The notes under the pieces were generated by a model. The model worked only from the letters and a program-made list of their open reading frames with translations. It did not search any database and was not told where the DNA came from. DNA of 64,000 nt from Rallus limicola (Eukaryota; Chordata; Aves; Gruiformes; Rallidae): contig JAKCOZ010000014.1 in assembly GCA_022605955.1 (NCBI GenBank), forward strand, positions 13,398,001-13,462,000, read 5' to 3'. The position numbers and the translations under genes were made by a program. This document shows, piece after piece, positions 1-12,119 of this stretch. Each line of letters opens with the position of its first letter. Position 1 is the stretch's first letter.

Positions 1-2580
1 GGTTTCAATTTGCCCTTTCAGAAATGGGAGATAGAACAGCCGTAGGTACTCTTGGGACTACCTACCTATACCTTGTGGTATTCCTACAGCGCTGCTAATG
101 TGGGATCCAAACACGGACAAATTTGCTTACAGCAGAGTTTGCCTTTTATGCCCTGCGTGCTTCGTAGCAGATACCTGTGAGTGTGTAGGTTTCTGTTGCT
201 CACAGCAGAGGCACAGGTGATTGTGAGCATGTAGAGACTATTGGCACTTGCATAGCAAACCCTATCCAATCTGTAAGAGAATATGGTATCAGTTATTGTA
301 TCTTTTGATTTGTCTTTTTCATTTCTTGTACTATATATAGTGCACTTCCATTGCATGTGGAATTTCCTTGAAGGAGGATTAATCTAATTAATTTTAGGTA
401 TCTAATTGAGATAGATTCTAAACTGCTTGCCTGAAGTGCTCTTCACAGCCACGGGAGAGAGGTGAAGTTTCAACCCATCACAAGGGGCACTCTCTCACCT
501 GACTGCAGAGACGCTCGAGGTATTTGGCTTTCACTTGTCTCTAAATGTGCAGATGCAGGTTGATGCTACAGCTAAGCTGATACAAGAGCTGCCAGAACTC
601 CTGCCCATGCACTCTCTCCTCTCCTGGTGCAGGGGGAGTCCATTCAGTGCACTCATTCTGACCAGGGTGGGAGAAAAGGGGCTTCCCTTTCATCAGCACC
701 CCACAGGTAGAGGTAAGGACAAACTGTGCCCCAGCACTTAGATGACAGGAATTCCACCTTAACTCTACTTTTCTACTCTATTTAATTATTTTTAATTATT
801 TACCAGATCTGCCTCTTCTCTCCATTTTCTTCTCCTGTCTCTCTTCTCCCCTCTGCCCAGTTCCTTACTGCAGTTTTTCTTCCCTACTTCATGTACACTG
901 GCCTATTGGGGAGATGGACAGACAAAACATTTTTACACACAGCATAGGGCACAGCTGTTAACACAACCACACATCTCCCTGGGAATGGGCTCATAGCAGA
1001 ACTTCTATTTAAACTCTAGCTGGATTTAAGAATTCAGTCCCAGTAAATCAGGAGACAATTTGTTACATTACAGCTTAAATCAGCAAATGATTTTTTTTTT
1101 TTAAATTTTCTAAACTGTAAAAACTTTTAATCTCAAGATTATAAAAGGAAACTTGGATCCAGTTTTTGGACCATTTCTAAGCAACACTACATCTGTTCAA
1201 AACTAAATATCAAGGTCCGGCATCAGGTTTAGGAATGAGGCTGAGCCATAATCTTTTAAGGTCAAGGAAGTCCTCTGGAAAATGATCAAAACAGGTTTTC
1301 CCTGGCTTCATGTTCTTCTCTGGGCATCTTCTGCTGGCTAGATGAGAAACTGGCCTGTATGAAGCTTTGATCTGACGCAGAACTTGTAGTTTGTCATCAG
1401 CATTTCCCAGAAATACCTATACAAGGTTCTATATCAGCATCCATTATCAGTAAAAAAGTACTTCTTCGGTAAGAGAAAAGAACTGAAAATTCAGCAAAAT
1501 GAGTGTTTTGCCAGCTGTAAAGCCAGCCTTTGCAGCTGAGGCTGTGTGGGCACACACTGAATGAAATGACCCAGTGAAATCAGGTATTCACTCTGTTCTT
1601 TGAATTCAACTACTCAGGTAGCTCTGAAACCATAGAGCAAACCCCTTATTTTATTCAATAGCATACTCCTAACTTCTCTGTTTAGCTTGTCTTGCTCTTG
1701 ACTCCAGTCTGATCTCAGATTAATGATCATACATGTTTAGTCAAATTACCGACAGAGTAGAAAACCAAGCAGTATGGTTTTGGTGCAAGGCCAGCTCAGA
1801 GTACCCGACCCCCTGGGACAAACTTAGTGAGGGATTCAATCATGTCCACCCAGGGAAGAGGGATGCTGCCATGCTGCTGAGCAGCGGTGGTAGTGAGCTG
1901 AAGCGTGGAGAGGCAAACAGCAGTCCTCACCACCTCACTGTGCTCAGACCACACCTGAGCACTGCTGTTGGCAGGGAGGGTCACAGGAATTAATGCTGGT
2001 TTGGAACTAGACAACTCCTTACAGGCATCCATGGAAATTCATGCAAATATAGCTTATAATGGAAAATTCAGTAGTTCTGCAAAGAGTGTGCACTGGGAGA
2101 AGAACGCCGGGCAACATTGGCTGGTGTACCTTCACCACCCATATGCCTACAGCATCAGGCTTTTGACAGTGCAGCCTACATGGATACCCCAAACTAAATA
2201 AGCTATACTGGCCAAAGCTTTTACTTTTTCCTTAATGTAACCACATCCACAAAGGGCTTTTGGTAGTACAGAAATGCTGTTAAAAAAAAAAAAAATCACA
2301 CTTCTAATCAAGAGTATTTTTCTGGTAAAAGTTGCTAGAGTGTGATCTTAAAGCACTTTACACTTGTGATTCTCCTCTGTCCTGCTCATCCCACACCACG
2401 GCACTGCAGGAAGCAGGAGCACTCTCACAACATCAGTAGGCAATCTTCCCTGGTCACAGCATGTGCCCAAAGTGTATATTAAATACCCATCAATATTTGG
2501 CATGAAAAACTATTCACCATCCCACTGTCACACAAAGACGTTTCAGCCTTAAAGCTCTGCCTCTGCAGCTTTAAGTTAAA
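1..2580. other. Unique non-coding sequence, nothing recognised
   Basis: This stretch is ordinary-composition vertebrate DNA with only short open frames, at most 86 codons, on both strands. None shows a domain, signal peptide or convincing splice-site pair. It holds a T/A run around 1090-1110 and an A run around 2282-2294. I recognise no transposon or RNA gene. It could be intron or intergenic sequence. Confidence 0.6.
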
Positions 2581-2584
2581 CCTG

Positions 2585-2774
2585 CCGGGGACTGCTCTTG
2601 GCCGCTGAGGCCAGCCGGCACAGGGTGGCCTGTGTCTATGCTACCGGCTACTCCTCTCTTCCAAGACCATGTGGCTGCCTCCGGTCCGGCCACCGGGAAC
2701 AGCCCACACTGGCTCCCAAGCACTGCCTGCAACCTGCTGGGAGGGCTGCTGCCTGCTTGGACCGGGTACCGGCG
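2585..2774. other. Local CpG cluster with eight CCGG sites
   Basis: CCGG starts at 2585, 2615, 2644, 2681, 2686, 2693, 2762 and 2769, eight sites in 188 bp. GCCGC and GGCGC lie nearby, giving about ten CpGs. The DNA on either side is CpG-poor, as expected of methylated vertebrate sequence. The patch is much shorter than a classical CpG island. The short frames crossing it on both strands (for example 2598-2885 plus and 2648-2866 minus) look like by-products of high GC. It could be a small unmethylated regulatory patch, a decayed exon, or the result of GC-biased gene conversion. Confidence 0.5.
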
Positions 2775-2899
2775 CAGATGACTGTGTTCCCATCCCAGGG
2801 ATTTTCCCTGCCACTGTTTTTTGACTCAGATGGACACAGACAAGGTGTCTGCACAGAGTGCAACATGCACAGAAGATCTCCTTAGGTTATCGCACAGAA

Positions 2900-5470
2900 G
2901 CATTAGGACTCTATAGGCTTGGGTCAGCAAGTAGTCTTCCCAAAGAAGAGTTCAACAAAGCATTTAAGCATACACTTAGCTATAAACTGTCTGAAAACTG
3001 TGATAAATAAGTCCTGTTTCTGGGCTTTGCCCAAAGAAGAAGACCAGTAGGAAATATGGGTCCTCTAAATGGCTCCAGCAGCCTTGCAGCATATGTGAGG
3101 TATGTGTCACGGTGGCCACACAGTTTACCACCAGAACCTGCTCTGTTTTGACTGTGAAGATGGTGGCCCTGCAGGTCTGTCATACACTCCCAGTGACTTG
3201 ACAAATCTCCCAGTGATTTGACAACTCTTCAAAGGTGAGGAAATGGAGAAACCACAGAAGAATGCCACAGCTACTGTAAGCAAGGAAAGCTCTGCAGGGA
3301 CGAGTCATGATTTTTACTAGACAAATGAAGACAAGTGTCAGTAATAGCCTTAAAAAAAAAAAAATTAATATGCACAAAAGCTTATCCCTCCTCCCGCACC
3401 CCCCCTGTTATTTTCCTTACACCAGTCCAGGTGTTCCTGTTAAAATCTACTTTTGCATCAGCTCTCTGCAGAGGAGTGGATCACCTAAAAGAACCAAACC
3501 TGCTGCTATTAGACATGACACAACTTCTTCATACCAGTGTTACAGTAATCTGCCTCCCCTTCCATGGCATAATCCCTGAAGCCAGACATCAAGGACAAAC
3601 CAGCAGAGCTATCAAAAGTTGCATGGCTAAAACAGTGAGTAACTTCCCAAGCCATTGTGTGAGCATCATGCCTGCAGATAGCATAACGAGGTCCTACTGG
3701 TTGGATAGACATTCGATTAGATCAGATCAAATCAGATTTAATTAGATCAGAATTAACTGAAGATGGCTATCATTATCTCTTGACAGGGCTCTTGCTTGCA
3801 CACTGGCATTTTAGGAAGCCCTGAAACATCTTGAATGGTTAGAAAACAAGTACATTTGTATTCTGCCCACAATTTGTGATTTTGTTATTGTTAAAGATTT
3901 AAGAGGTGACTGAGATGAGAAACCAAATTGTAATCCTGTTCATGACAGATGTACTGTATTACCAACGCTGTTGGAAGTGCTAAATGACAATGTCACATGG
4001 ACAATTTTTAGCTGGGAAGGAAAGATGCACTCACAGTTTACAGGATAAATAAACACTGCATGTTAAAAGATTCTCACAGTAAAAAATAAATACCTTCTGA
4101 ACACAATGATTCCTCTCCCAGGATAGGATTACCTGTTTGCACCATACAAAATCTACAGCAGCATAATGTTCCCAACTCAAAATAGCTGCTACACTTCTGT
4201 TCTGAAGGTTGTTAGACACGATTTTTGCATATCCTAAAAGTCTGAACGCACCAGTGAGCAACAGCTAACTTCTACGTTTAGCATTGTGTGGGCAAAGCAC
4301 CGAGCTCTTAATTATTTGATAGCTGGATTCCTCAGCCTCCTCCTGCTCTTATTTTTTCTGCTGAAATAAAGGCTTGAGTCCAAACACCTTAAGTTCTCAG
4401 CAGGCCTGGAGGCTCTCACTCCCCTCTGTGCATGTAGGGGAAACACAACACTCTTCTTCTGGCTTATGCATGGAAACCTTTAAGGAAGGGTTGAGGGAAA
4501 TGGCAAACTGGACAGATTTCCTCTTTAGGGGAAGTAGGAACAGAAAACTTTCTCAAGGAAATATACTTGATATAGAGGTGGAAAGATTTAATTGACATAT
4601 ACATAAGTGCAATAAAGTCACTCTTGTTCTCTCCTTACTTCTTCATCCCTCTAAAGTTTCTCCATAGTTAAGTAGGGAATGGCCTCAAAGTTTACCCACA
4701 AATTATTGCTTGTACCAGAGGAGGTGATCATTAGATGCAGATTCAGAAAAGCAGAATGAAGGACAGGGTTGGAAGGTCTCCCAAAACGTTTTAGGCTCCC
4801 CACAGTCTACTGTGTGAGAGAGTATCACAAAATGACCTTAGACATCGCTTAAAATGCAAGAGAAAAATACATTCTCCAAACACCACTGATGTACAGTGAT
4901 GAAGCCATTCAATCAAGTCATCAGTGGCCTCAGGTTTTTCCTGAAGGCAGATCAGATCCAATCAGCTTCTTAACTACTATTTCTTTTTAGAGATTTCATA
5001 CAGGAATCAGAGGAATTAGGCCACATTGATGCTGAGTCTTCTTTTCTTTTGGGGAGGTGCCTCTCTTTTCTGTTTGAAGAGTTAACTGCATGGTACAAGG
5101 TGTTTCTCTGTGTTCTTGGAAACCCACGGTCACAAACACACACTGAACTGAGTTTTAAATGCAAGGGCACAGACACATTTTTGTGCTAAGAATAATCAAC
5201 TAGACCTAATAGAAAAAAAGTTGCACCAAATTCAAGGTATTCTTGGGATTTCTTCTGCCTCTGTACTCCATTAACTGTTTGCAATGATCCTTCACAGTTT
5301 ATTGGTACTGCAGTGGATGAGGCAGATCACATCACCACTCAACCATATTTGAGAGGAGAGATCACCACAGGGATGGCACATATGAAAACATCCCTCCTTG
5401 GGCTGCCTCTTCAAATCCACCACAGAACCACAGGTGTGGGGTTTATGTCATTCTAAAGAATTTATCCTCT
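2900..5470. other. Unique non-coding sequence
   Basis: No gene is recognised. The longest frame, 136 codons at 3335-3745 on the plus strand, begins at an A-run-derived lysine tract and has no recognisable domain. It overlaps other open frames on both strands, which is typical of chance. A short imperfect repeat of GATTAGATCA-like words lies at about 3713-3752. A 20-bp tandem duplication at 3187-3226 is listed separately. Confidence 0.6.
3187..3226. repeat. Tandem duplication, 20-bp unit, two copies
   Basis: Two adjacent 20-bp units (3187-3206 and 3207-3226) both begin CTCCCAGTGA and differ at two positions. The pattern is a simple slippage or local duplication, now slightly diverged. No function is suggested. 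Confidence 0.85.
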
Positions 5471-5479
5471 CATAAAAAG

Positions 5480-5480
<1 letters not shown>

Positions 5481-5526
<46 letters not shown>

Positions 5527-5557
5527 GTGGGGAGAGAGAGAGAGAGGGAGAGATGGA
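5481..5557. repeat. (GATA)n microsatellite with GA-rich tail
   Basis: About eleven uninterrupted GATA units run from 5481 to 5525. They are followed by a degenerate GA/GGA-rich purine tract to about 5557. Long pure tetranucleotide tracts of this kind are usually length-polymorphic, so this is a plausible genotyping locus. GATA arrays can present GATA-factor words, but nothing here shows such a role. Confidence 0.97.
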
Positions 5558-5559
5558 GG

Positions 5560-8500
5560 GATGCAAAGACTGCCACCACTCAGAACACTATTGTACTGGG
5601 CTTGTGAGCAATGTCAAGAAGCTTCCTTTGGATAGCTCATAACCTCCTGCTCTGCACAGCTTGGTTCACATCCATCAGATGCAACTTGCATACAGCTTTA
5701 TCATCTATGCCTCATTTTTACTGACAGTGGTCATATTTTTAGGAATTAGGTATTAGCCACCATTCTCATGGGCTTAACCTTTGTCTGAAACTCTCACATG
5801 GACTTGGATAAAAGGATAAATGTTTCTTTAGGTGTATGTAACTTTTCACATGTCCTGGTGAAATACTGCTGTCAGATGCTCCCCTCCATCTCTTCTGTGT
5901 ACAGGCCCAGAGGCACTGAAGAACAGCAGCAACAACAGAAGTGTGGATACAGAGATAAAATATGGTCATCTTGAAATCTGGCATAGCTATTGTCTATCAA
6001 AACCACAGAGGCTGCTTCCGGTGAGTGTGCTTCTGGCAGCGGATTTCAGATATGACATTTAGAAAGCACAAGCGAGAAGCTTTAAACTGTGATGTGTTAC
6101 TAACACAGCTGAAGCAGTCTGACAGCCCCTAGCAGACATGAGGCAGCCTGGGTGCTCTGTCTCAGCCCGACAGCAGCAGCCCCTGAGCCTCAGTAGGCAC
6201 AGACTCAACTTCTTCAGGGAGATGTTATTTGGGATGGTTTCTGCTTTTATCCCTGCTGCACATTAAACATTTTGCCTTAAGCATCCATGGTGGCAGGTTT
6301 CCCTTTATTTTGCCTCAGGGGAGGGTACCAACCACTAAGTTTCAGAGACATCGAATTGGTGGTGTGAGTCACCGAAACACTGCTGGTTTAAGCTATGGTG
6401 TCATGCCTGTGCTTTTGAACTCTGGTAGTACAGCTAAAGCACAAGAGGCACAGAAGCCTGGCCCCAAGTAAACAAAGTGACTAGGAAAGGCATATTCATT
6501 GCCTGTTGGCACTGGCAAGCTGGAATAAGACCGCAGCAGAGATAAACTCCAGACTGATGGTGCTACTTAATGTAATTCACGCTTAAGAAAATATAGGCTG
6601 AAATGGACCCTATGCTATGCTCTCACTTAGTTTTAGCAGAAGTTATTTCATGGTTCTCTGAAGCTGTTTTTCACAAGGATGCACAATCTAGGGAAAAAGA
6701 AGCAAAACCCAACAGAAAAATAACCAGAGTCTAGAGACTGATGGTAACATGCCGATCAGCAGCTGGTGTCCCACGCGGCTGTCCACATGGACAGGTATTC
6801 TCTCAGTTCCTCTGAAGCCTGATCTAAACTTGGAAGTGATAACCACACTGGAGAGGAGTCTGTTTTTTCACAGGCAGATATATCAGGACGACCTCAGATG
6901 CAAGCACAGCTACAGTGATATAAACACATCTGGCACCGTACATGTTCTTTCCCCTCCTCAACCGGAGTCACTACAAAATTTCTACAACCTTTGTTCTGAC
7001 CTGAGTCTGAGCAGAAGAGGTGTATTGCTTTAGCTAGACAAACTGACCTTATTATACTCAATACACTTCAACAGTTTAAGCACCTTGTCAACTAGTTTTT
7101 TAGCAGCAGAAGGCTCTTTAATTTGCAAAGGCACAACACCATGCTAAGGCTAAGAGCTGAGGGAAGGTGCTCTTGGGTAATAACACTGGACAAAACTGGA
7201 TTACCAACCTCTACCTTCCCAGTATGCTTCCTGTGCTAATTTATCATAGTTTTAAGAGCCCTCTGGCCATGTGCTTCCCTCTGTGCCCTGGTTGGAGTTG
7301 CGGGTGGAGTGTGGGGTCTAAATCAGATCTGCTACTCACAGAGGAGGTTTCTTCTCCAGCCCCAGCTGGTCTGGTGGAGGCAGATCACACTGCTGCAGCA
7401 GAAGCTTCTGCTCCGTCAGTTATGCCAAGTCCTGCTTCAACCTACTGCATGGCCATGGGCTAACTAAGGAGGTAGAAAACACCAGTGAAAGACTGGGAGA
7501 AGAGGGACACTTAAATCAGGTTTTGGGTTTGGTTTTCCTTTTATTTCAGGAAAGAGACAAAATTAGCAGCTTCACTTCAGGATAGACATATGCCTGTTGC
7601 AATCAGGAGGGTGTGAAAGGGAACTGAAAATGTGCTCAGTATTTTCTTCAAAGCTTTAAATCAAGAGCATATCTTTAAGATGTGTCCTAGTTCAAACCGA
7701 TATTAGAAGCATCCTCAAATTAATATCCTTATGATGTAACATCTATTAATCAAAGGGAAACAAGCAGGTATGGGGAAACCTTATTACTCTGCTGCTTGAT
7801 CAATTACTACAACATTGTTTGTCAAAGTAGCCTTGAGAAAAGCAACTTCAAAGTTGCAGGTAATGGCTGAAGATGTTAATCCTACATCCCTGGCAGAAAA
7901 GGTAAAGCACAATGAGCCAAATATGGCTCTAACTTGCCCCTTCAGAAGAAGCTGGTGAGTTGAAGTACAACTTTTCCTCCTGCAGATCCCTCTCAGTCCC
8001 TCTGGAATAATTTCTGAACTCAACTTCTAACGCAGAGCACAGCACAAAGGTGAAGTATGTCTGAAGACCAGACAAAGTTACCTGCAGAGTTCAGAAACTG
8101 AACTACCCCAGCAATGTGGAGGGATTTTCTTACAGCAGGATTTTTCCCAGGTTGTGTTACTGCTTTCAGTCAAAAGGTTACGAGTGGGTGTAGAAGTTCG
8201 ATTTAAGAAAGTTTGTCTTTTTCTTTCATTATTCAGGCCAGTAGGAATATATTGCTTTATAGAAGTGTTGTGGTTTTGCATGGTAAGGTTTTGTTGGGCA
8301 CGGGGTGGGCTGCAGAGGTGGCTTCTGCTAGAAGCTTCCCTTAGTTCTGACAGCAAATGCCAGCTGGCTCAAGGATCAACCTGCTGTTGACTGAGGCCAA
8401 GACAATTAGCGATGGTCATAGTCCCTCTGTGATAGCGTATTGAAGAGGAAGAAAACCTTGCAAGTAACTGCATTTTGCCACCAGAGAAGGGAGTGAGTAA

Positions 8501-9700
8501 TGTAAGAAACTCTGCAGACACCAAGGTCAGCGAAGAAGTGGGGGAAGGAGGCACTCCAGGTGCCAGGAGAAAGATTCCCCTACAGCCGTGGAGAAGACCA
8601 TGGTGAAGCAGGTTGTCCCCCTCAAGATTCTGAAAGTTTGAAGAATTTTACATCTGTAAAAGAGTAGAAATGGAAAAAGACCAGCAATGAAGTGGAGGCA
8701 AAACAAAAGGACATATTTCAACCCTCCTTTCTCTTTGAGATAGCTTGCCCTGGGTTCTGCTCTAGCTCACTTCTCTCGGTAGGTCCCAGCTGTTCTCCTT
8801 TGCACCTCCCCACCTTCCCTTCACCATCTCTCAGCTCCCTTGCAAAATCAAGCACTTTCTGATGGCATCAAGAACAATGATGGGTTTATACAATAGCAAA
8901 CATTTAATTATTTCAAAATTAATCTTTCCAGGTCACATGACTTCTCCTTAGTGAGATGCTTAGTACAATTTTCTTCAGCTAAGTTTCAACAGGTTGGTTT
9001 TATACAAAAGTGAAATTTTCCTCAAAAGAAAACAAAGCTTTTATGGCATTGCAAAAGCTCTGCAGAGCTGTGGATATCTTCAATCACCAGTCCCTCCTCA
9101 AAGATAGAAGGTTGCTCAGAAAGCACGTTCAGACAAAATGAAACATGATGACAGAGAGAAAGAATAGCAGGACTAGCATCCAATTAGAATCTGTATTAAA
9201 AAATCAGGGCTAGGAATTAGCTGTTCCCACAGGCTTTCAGGCTCAAAAGGCAGTGAAACCAGTGAAGTTGTTGCTTTGGAAAACAGAAGCGCAACATCAA
9301 AACAATTTCAGTCAAGACAAAGCCTGTATCTCGAGGAAAATTTGCAAAATTGGGGGGTTTTATCTGCATTTAAACCAGAATCAAAACCACAGTGAAAAAA
9401 AATATTAATTTTCAGCTCCCAGAAGCTTCAAAACATGACCCAAAAAGATGCGGAAACTGAATGAAACCAGTAAAAACCCCATTGTCAGTCTTTTTAATTT
9501 AAATTGATCCCTTGCCTAAAGGATTCTAAACCAGACTAGATTCTTAATATTCCTAAACTATTTAAAGGTTTCCAAACTAGTATTTTCTCATGGAGACAAT
9601 GCTTAGAAATTTGAAGAAGTTTAGAGCACTGGTTCTCATTTTGCCTCTTTGTCCAGTTAAAATACAGACCGTGACAAGTCTTTTTCTACAACAAAATTAA
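5560..9700. other. Unique non-coding sequence, nothing recognised
   Basis: Only short open frames occur (98 codons or fewer), on both strands and mutually overlapping. None has a recognisable motif. I see no transposon, tandem repeat array or RNA gene. The composition is ordinary for a bird intron or intergenic region. Confidence 0.6.
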
Positions 9701-10530
9701 AACCAAAAAACCCCATGAATTTTTAAAGTAACTTTAATTAGATTCTGTTTTATCAGTTAGCACACAAGATTACCAGTAATAGTATCACAGATCCTTTTTC
9801 CACATTTTTCCAGATCCATTCTGCTCTATCACGACTAACCCCTAGTTAGTGATAGAGCAGAACAGGCATCACATTTCTTTAATGATTTCAATCTACAGAA
9901 TCACTGGGAAATGAATTGAATCAGATAGATACATGAGGCGAGGGGCTTAATTATTGTTTTCTGAATAAGAAGTGTCATAAGAACATTACAAAACCTATCG
10001 TGGGTTAGACAACTTCATGGAAACAGTTAGGAAAGCACTTTAAGAGAAAAATCATGTATTAATATTTCCTGAGACTGTTCTCCCAATGATTCAAAATTCA
10101 GGGAATTTGTAAGCCAGAAGATGGAGCTTTCACTTTAACAGCCCCACTTGTGTTTACTTGCTATGAATTTGCCTGTTCCCCTTTCAAACTCAGGTGAAGA
10201 AGCATCTCCGCGGGTTAGCACGCACTAAACTCTCTCAGTAATATAAACAACATGCTTGCTGTGTTCACACAATACTCTCATCACTGAGATGCAACAAAGC
10301 AGCACTCAGCACCATAATGTGGGTTAACAGCTTCAAAATAATTTATGGTGAGTGCAAAGAAATCTCTGCATATCAAATCTTTGATCTGATAACGAATATC
10401 ACACATATATTCCTATGGTGTTTTGAAGCCATATCATTCCATGTATTGATAACAGTTGCTATTAGTATTGTTTTTACCTTTTAAATGTGAGTCTGTTAAA
10501 AATGAGCAGAGTTAAATCACAAACCAAGAG
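9700..10530. promoter_or_regulatory. Candidate conserved non-coding element
   Basis: This roughly 800-bp stretch is AT-rich without being low-complexity. It carries several homeodomain-type cores (TTTAATTAGA near 9733, TTAATG, ATAATTTATGG near 10340) and has no repeat signature or coding frame. Such text is typical of vertebrate developmental enhancers, but that is inference, since conservation cannot be measured from one sequence. It contains the 9819-9862 hairpin listed separately. Confidence 0.25.
9819..9862. repeat. Near-perfect inverted repeat (hairpin)
   Basis: The left arm TTCTGCTCTATCAC (9819-9832) is exactly reverse-complementary to 9849-9862. After a 3-nt bulge (GAC), a second stem TAAC/GTTA (9836-9839 with 9845-9848) closes on a 5-nt loop. 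That makes 18 paired bases in 44 nt. It is too short for a canonical pre-miRNA. The geometry fits a local template-switch event during replication, or a short palindromic relic. Confidence 0.9.
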
Positions 10531-10614
10531 TTAACTGAGATCAGCCAATTCACGAACATACTCTGTGAAAGATAGAGCTTTCTTACCCATAAAGAATGCC
10601 TGGTGGGTTGTTTT

Positions 10615-10679
10615 AAACAAAAACACCCCCAAAAAACCAAACCCAACCAATGAAAAAACCAAACCAAACCAACCAACCC
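10615..10679. repeat. A/C-rich low-complexity tract
   Basis: The plus strand is almost entirely A and C here, with runs of CCAAA, CCAACC and CCCCCAAAAAA words. It creates a glycine/phenylalanine/leucine-like frame on the minus strand (within 10531-10725) that is compositional noise rather than a gene. Confidence 0.85.
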
Positions 10680-10699
10680 TTAAAGGAAGGCTAAAAGAT

Positions 10700-12110
10700 T
10701 CTGATTGGTTTGTTTTTGCAGTCAAAATGCACCTGTTCTAGTCATAGATGCTGAAAAATAATCCCCAAAAAAGAAAATCACTAACATTCATCAAATTACT
10801 CTTATGTCTCCCTTCTCCTGTGCGTCCTGTGGAAAATACCTTAATTAGAAAGTCTCATCTAGCATATTTTTATTTTTAATACTTATACATCTTCAATGCC
10901 ACGGTAGCACTTTGGAGAAGGGATATCTGTCTTAGAAACGCATTAGTCTTAACACTTTAATTAAAGTGAGAGAGAGATCACAGTCAAACATGCTTTAAAG
11001 TAACAACAGAGCACCCTCGGTGTTCCTAAGGAGAAAAAGGCAATGGGAAAATAGGAAGAACTGCAAGTCATCTTAATGTGTCACAGAACAGTGGCACAGA
11101 AAGACCACGGAGCTCAGATCTTCACAGTTAATTTTTCAGGGCTGGAGATTAGAGAGAGGAAAAAAAAAAAAAGGAGTTATAGGGCAGGAAAATTAAGTTT
11201 AAAAAGGGATTTCCAAGTGCCACAGATGATGGATATAAAGTCTGTTACTTCCTGATCTTTTGGAATTAGATTTGGTCTTTGCACCCAGGTGATGTGAACA
11301 GGACCCGGCACAGTCCCTGAAGTAACAGATTGGTAACCGAGAGCCCCTTCCATTGGCAAGTCAGTGGTGTTCCTCATGCCTTTAACACAGCCTCAAAGCC
11401 AGTTGGGCTGGGTGTGCGGCTGAGAGCTGTATCTTTCTGTGTCAAGGCAAGCCAGGGTGTGTGTGTGTGTGTGTGTGTGTGTAAAGAAAAATCATTAAAT
11501 CAAAACACAAACCATTTATGCATCAATATGTTCAAAATCCCAGCATTCAAAAGAGCAGACGGCTGACAGAAACCACATTTCTTTAAATTGGCAGCATATC
11601 AAAACATTGTTAAAAATAATTGGAGAGGTGTAAACCACTGAGGAGACTCTGCTGCTTGCAAACCGGGAAGTGTCGTACTTCTCAGGACGTGACTGATTTC
11701 AACCCTCTCACGTGTCAGCACACTTCTCACGTGAGCCAGACATAGGGGTTTCTGCCAATTGATACAGCCAGGACCAACCGCTACAGCTGCCTGACTGCAG
11801 TGGGGTCTGCAGTGACAAGTGTGGCTATCTGGTGTGAGCTTTCAACTGCACGGTGCTCGGCAGCTGCTTTTCTTGTCAGGAATGAGGTGATGTTCAGGAG
11901 ATGTTTTTTGGGGGGCCATGGACGGTGACCTCAGCACCCTTCACGTTTCAGGCTGGGCTGGTATGTCCCATGGGTTTGCAGCAGGACAGTATGCTCCCAC
12001 AGCATGCCCAGGGTGCTGGTGCATGATGTTTGGGCCATATGGATGCGTTGACTTTACCCTTGGTGCCTCTCTTCTTCCACAAAAGTTACTGCCAGCAGGA
12101 ACCCTTTTCT
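10700..12110. other. Unique non-coding sequence
   Basis: Only short frames occur (78 codons or fewer). It contains an A run near 11161-11172 and the GT microsatellite at 11456-11482. No gene, transposon or RNA is recognised. Confidence 0.6.
11456..11482. repeat. (GT)n microsatellite
   Basis: A pure GT dinucleotide tract of about 13 units lies between GCCAGG and AAAGAAAAAT. It is probably length-variable. It produces a valine/cysteine tract in the frame at 11330-11566, which should not be taken as protein. Confidence 0.95.
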
Positions 12111-12119
12111 GGGTATAAA

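Noticed and set aside
3335..3745. 136-codon plus-strand frame
   Set aside because: It starts beside an A run, ends in a low-complexity GATTAGATCA-like stretch, lacks any motif and overlaps frames on both strands.
9819..9862. Hairpin as a microRNA precursor
   Set aside because: The 18 paired bases and 5-nt loop give a precursor of only 44 nt, shorter than canonical precursors, and no known seed was recognised.
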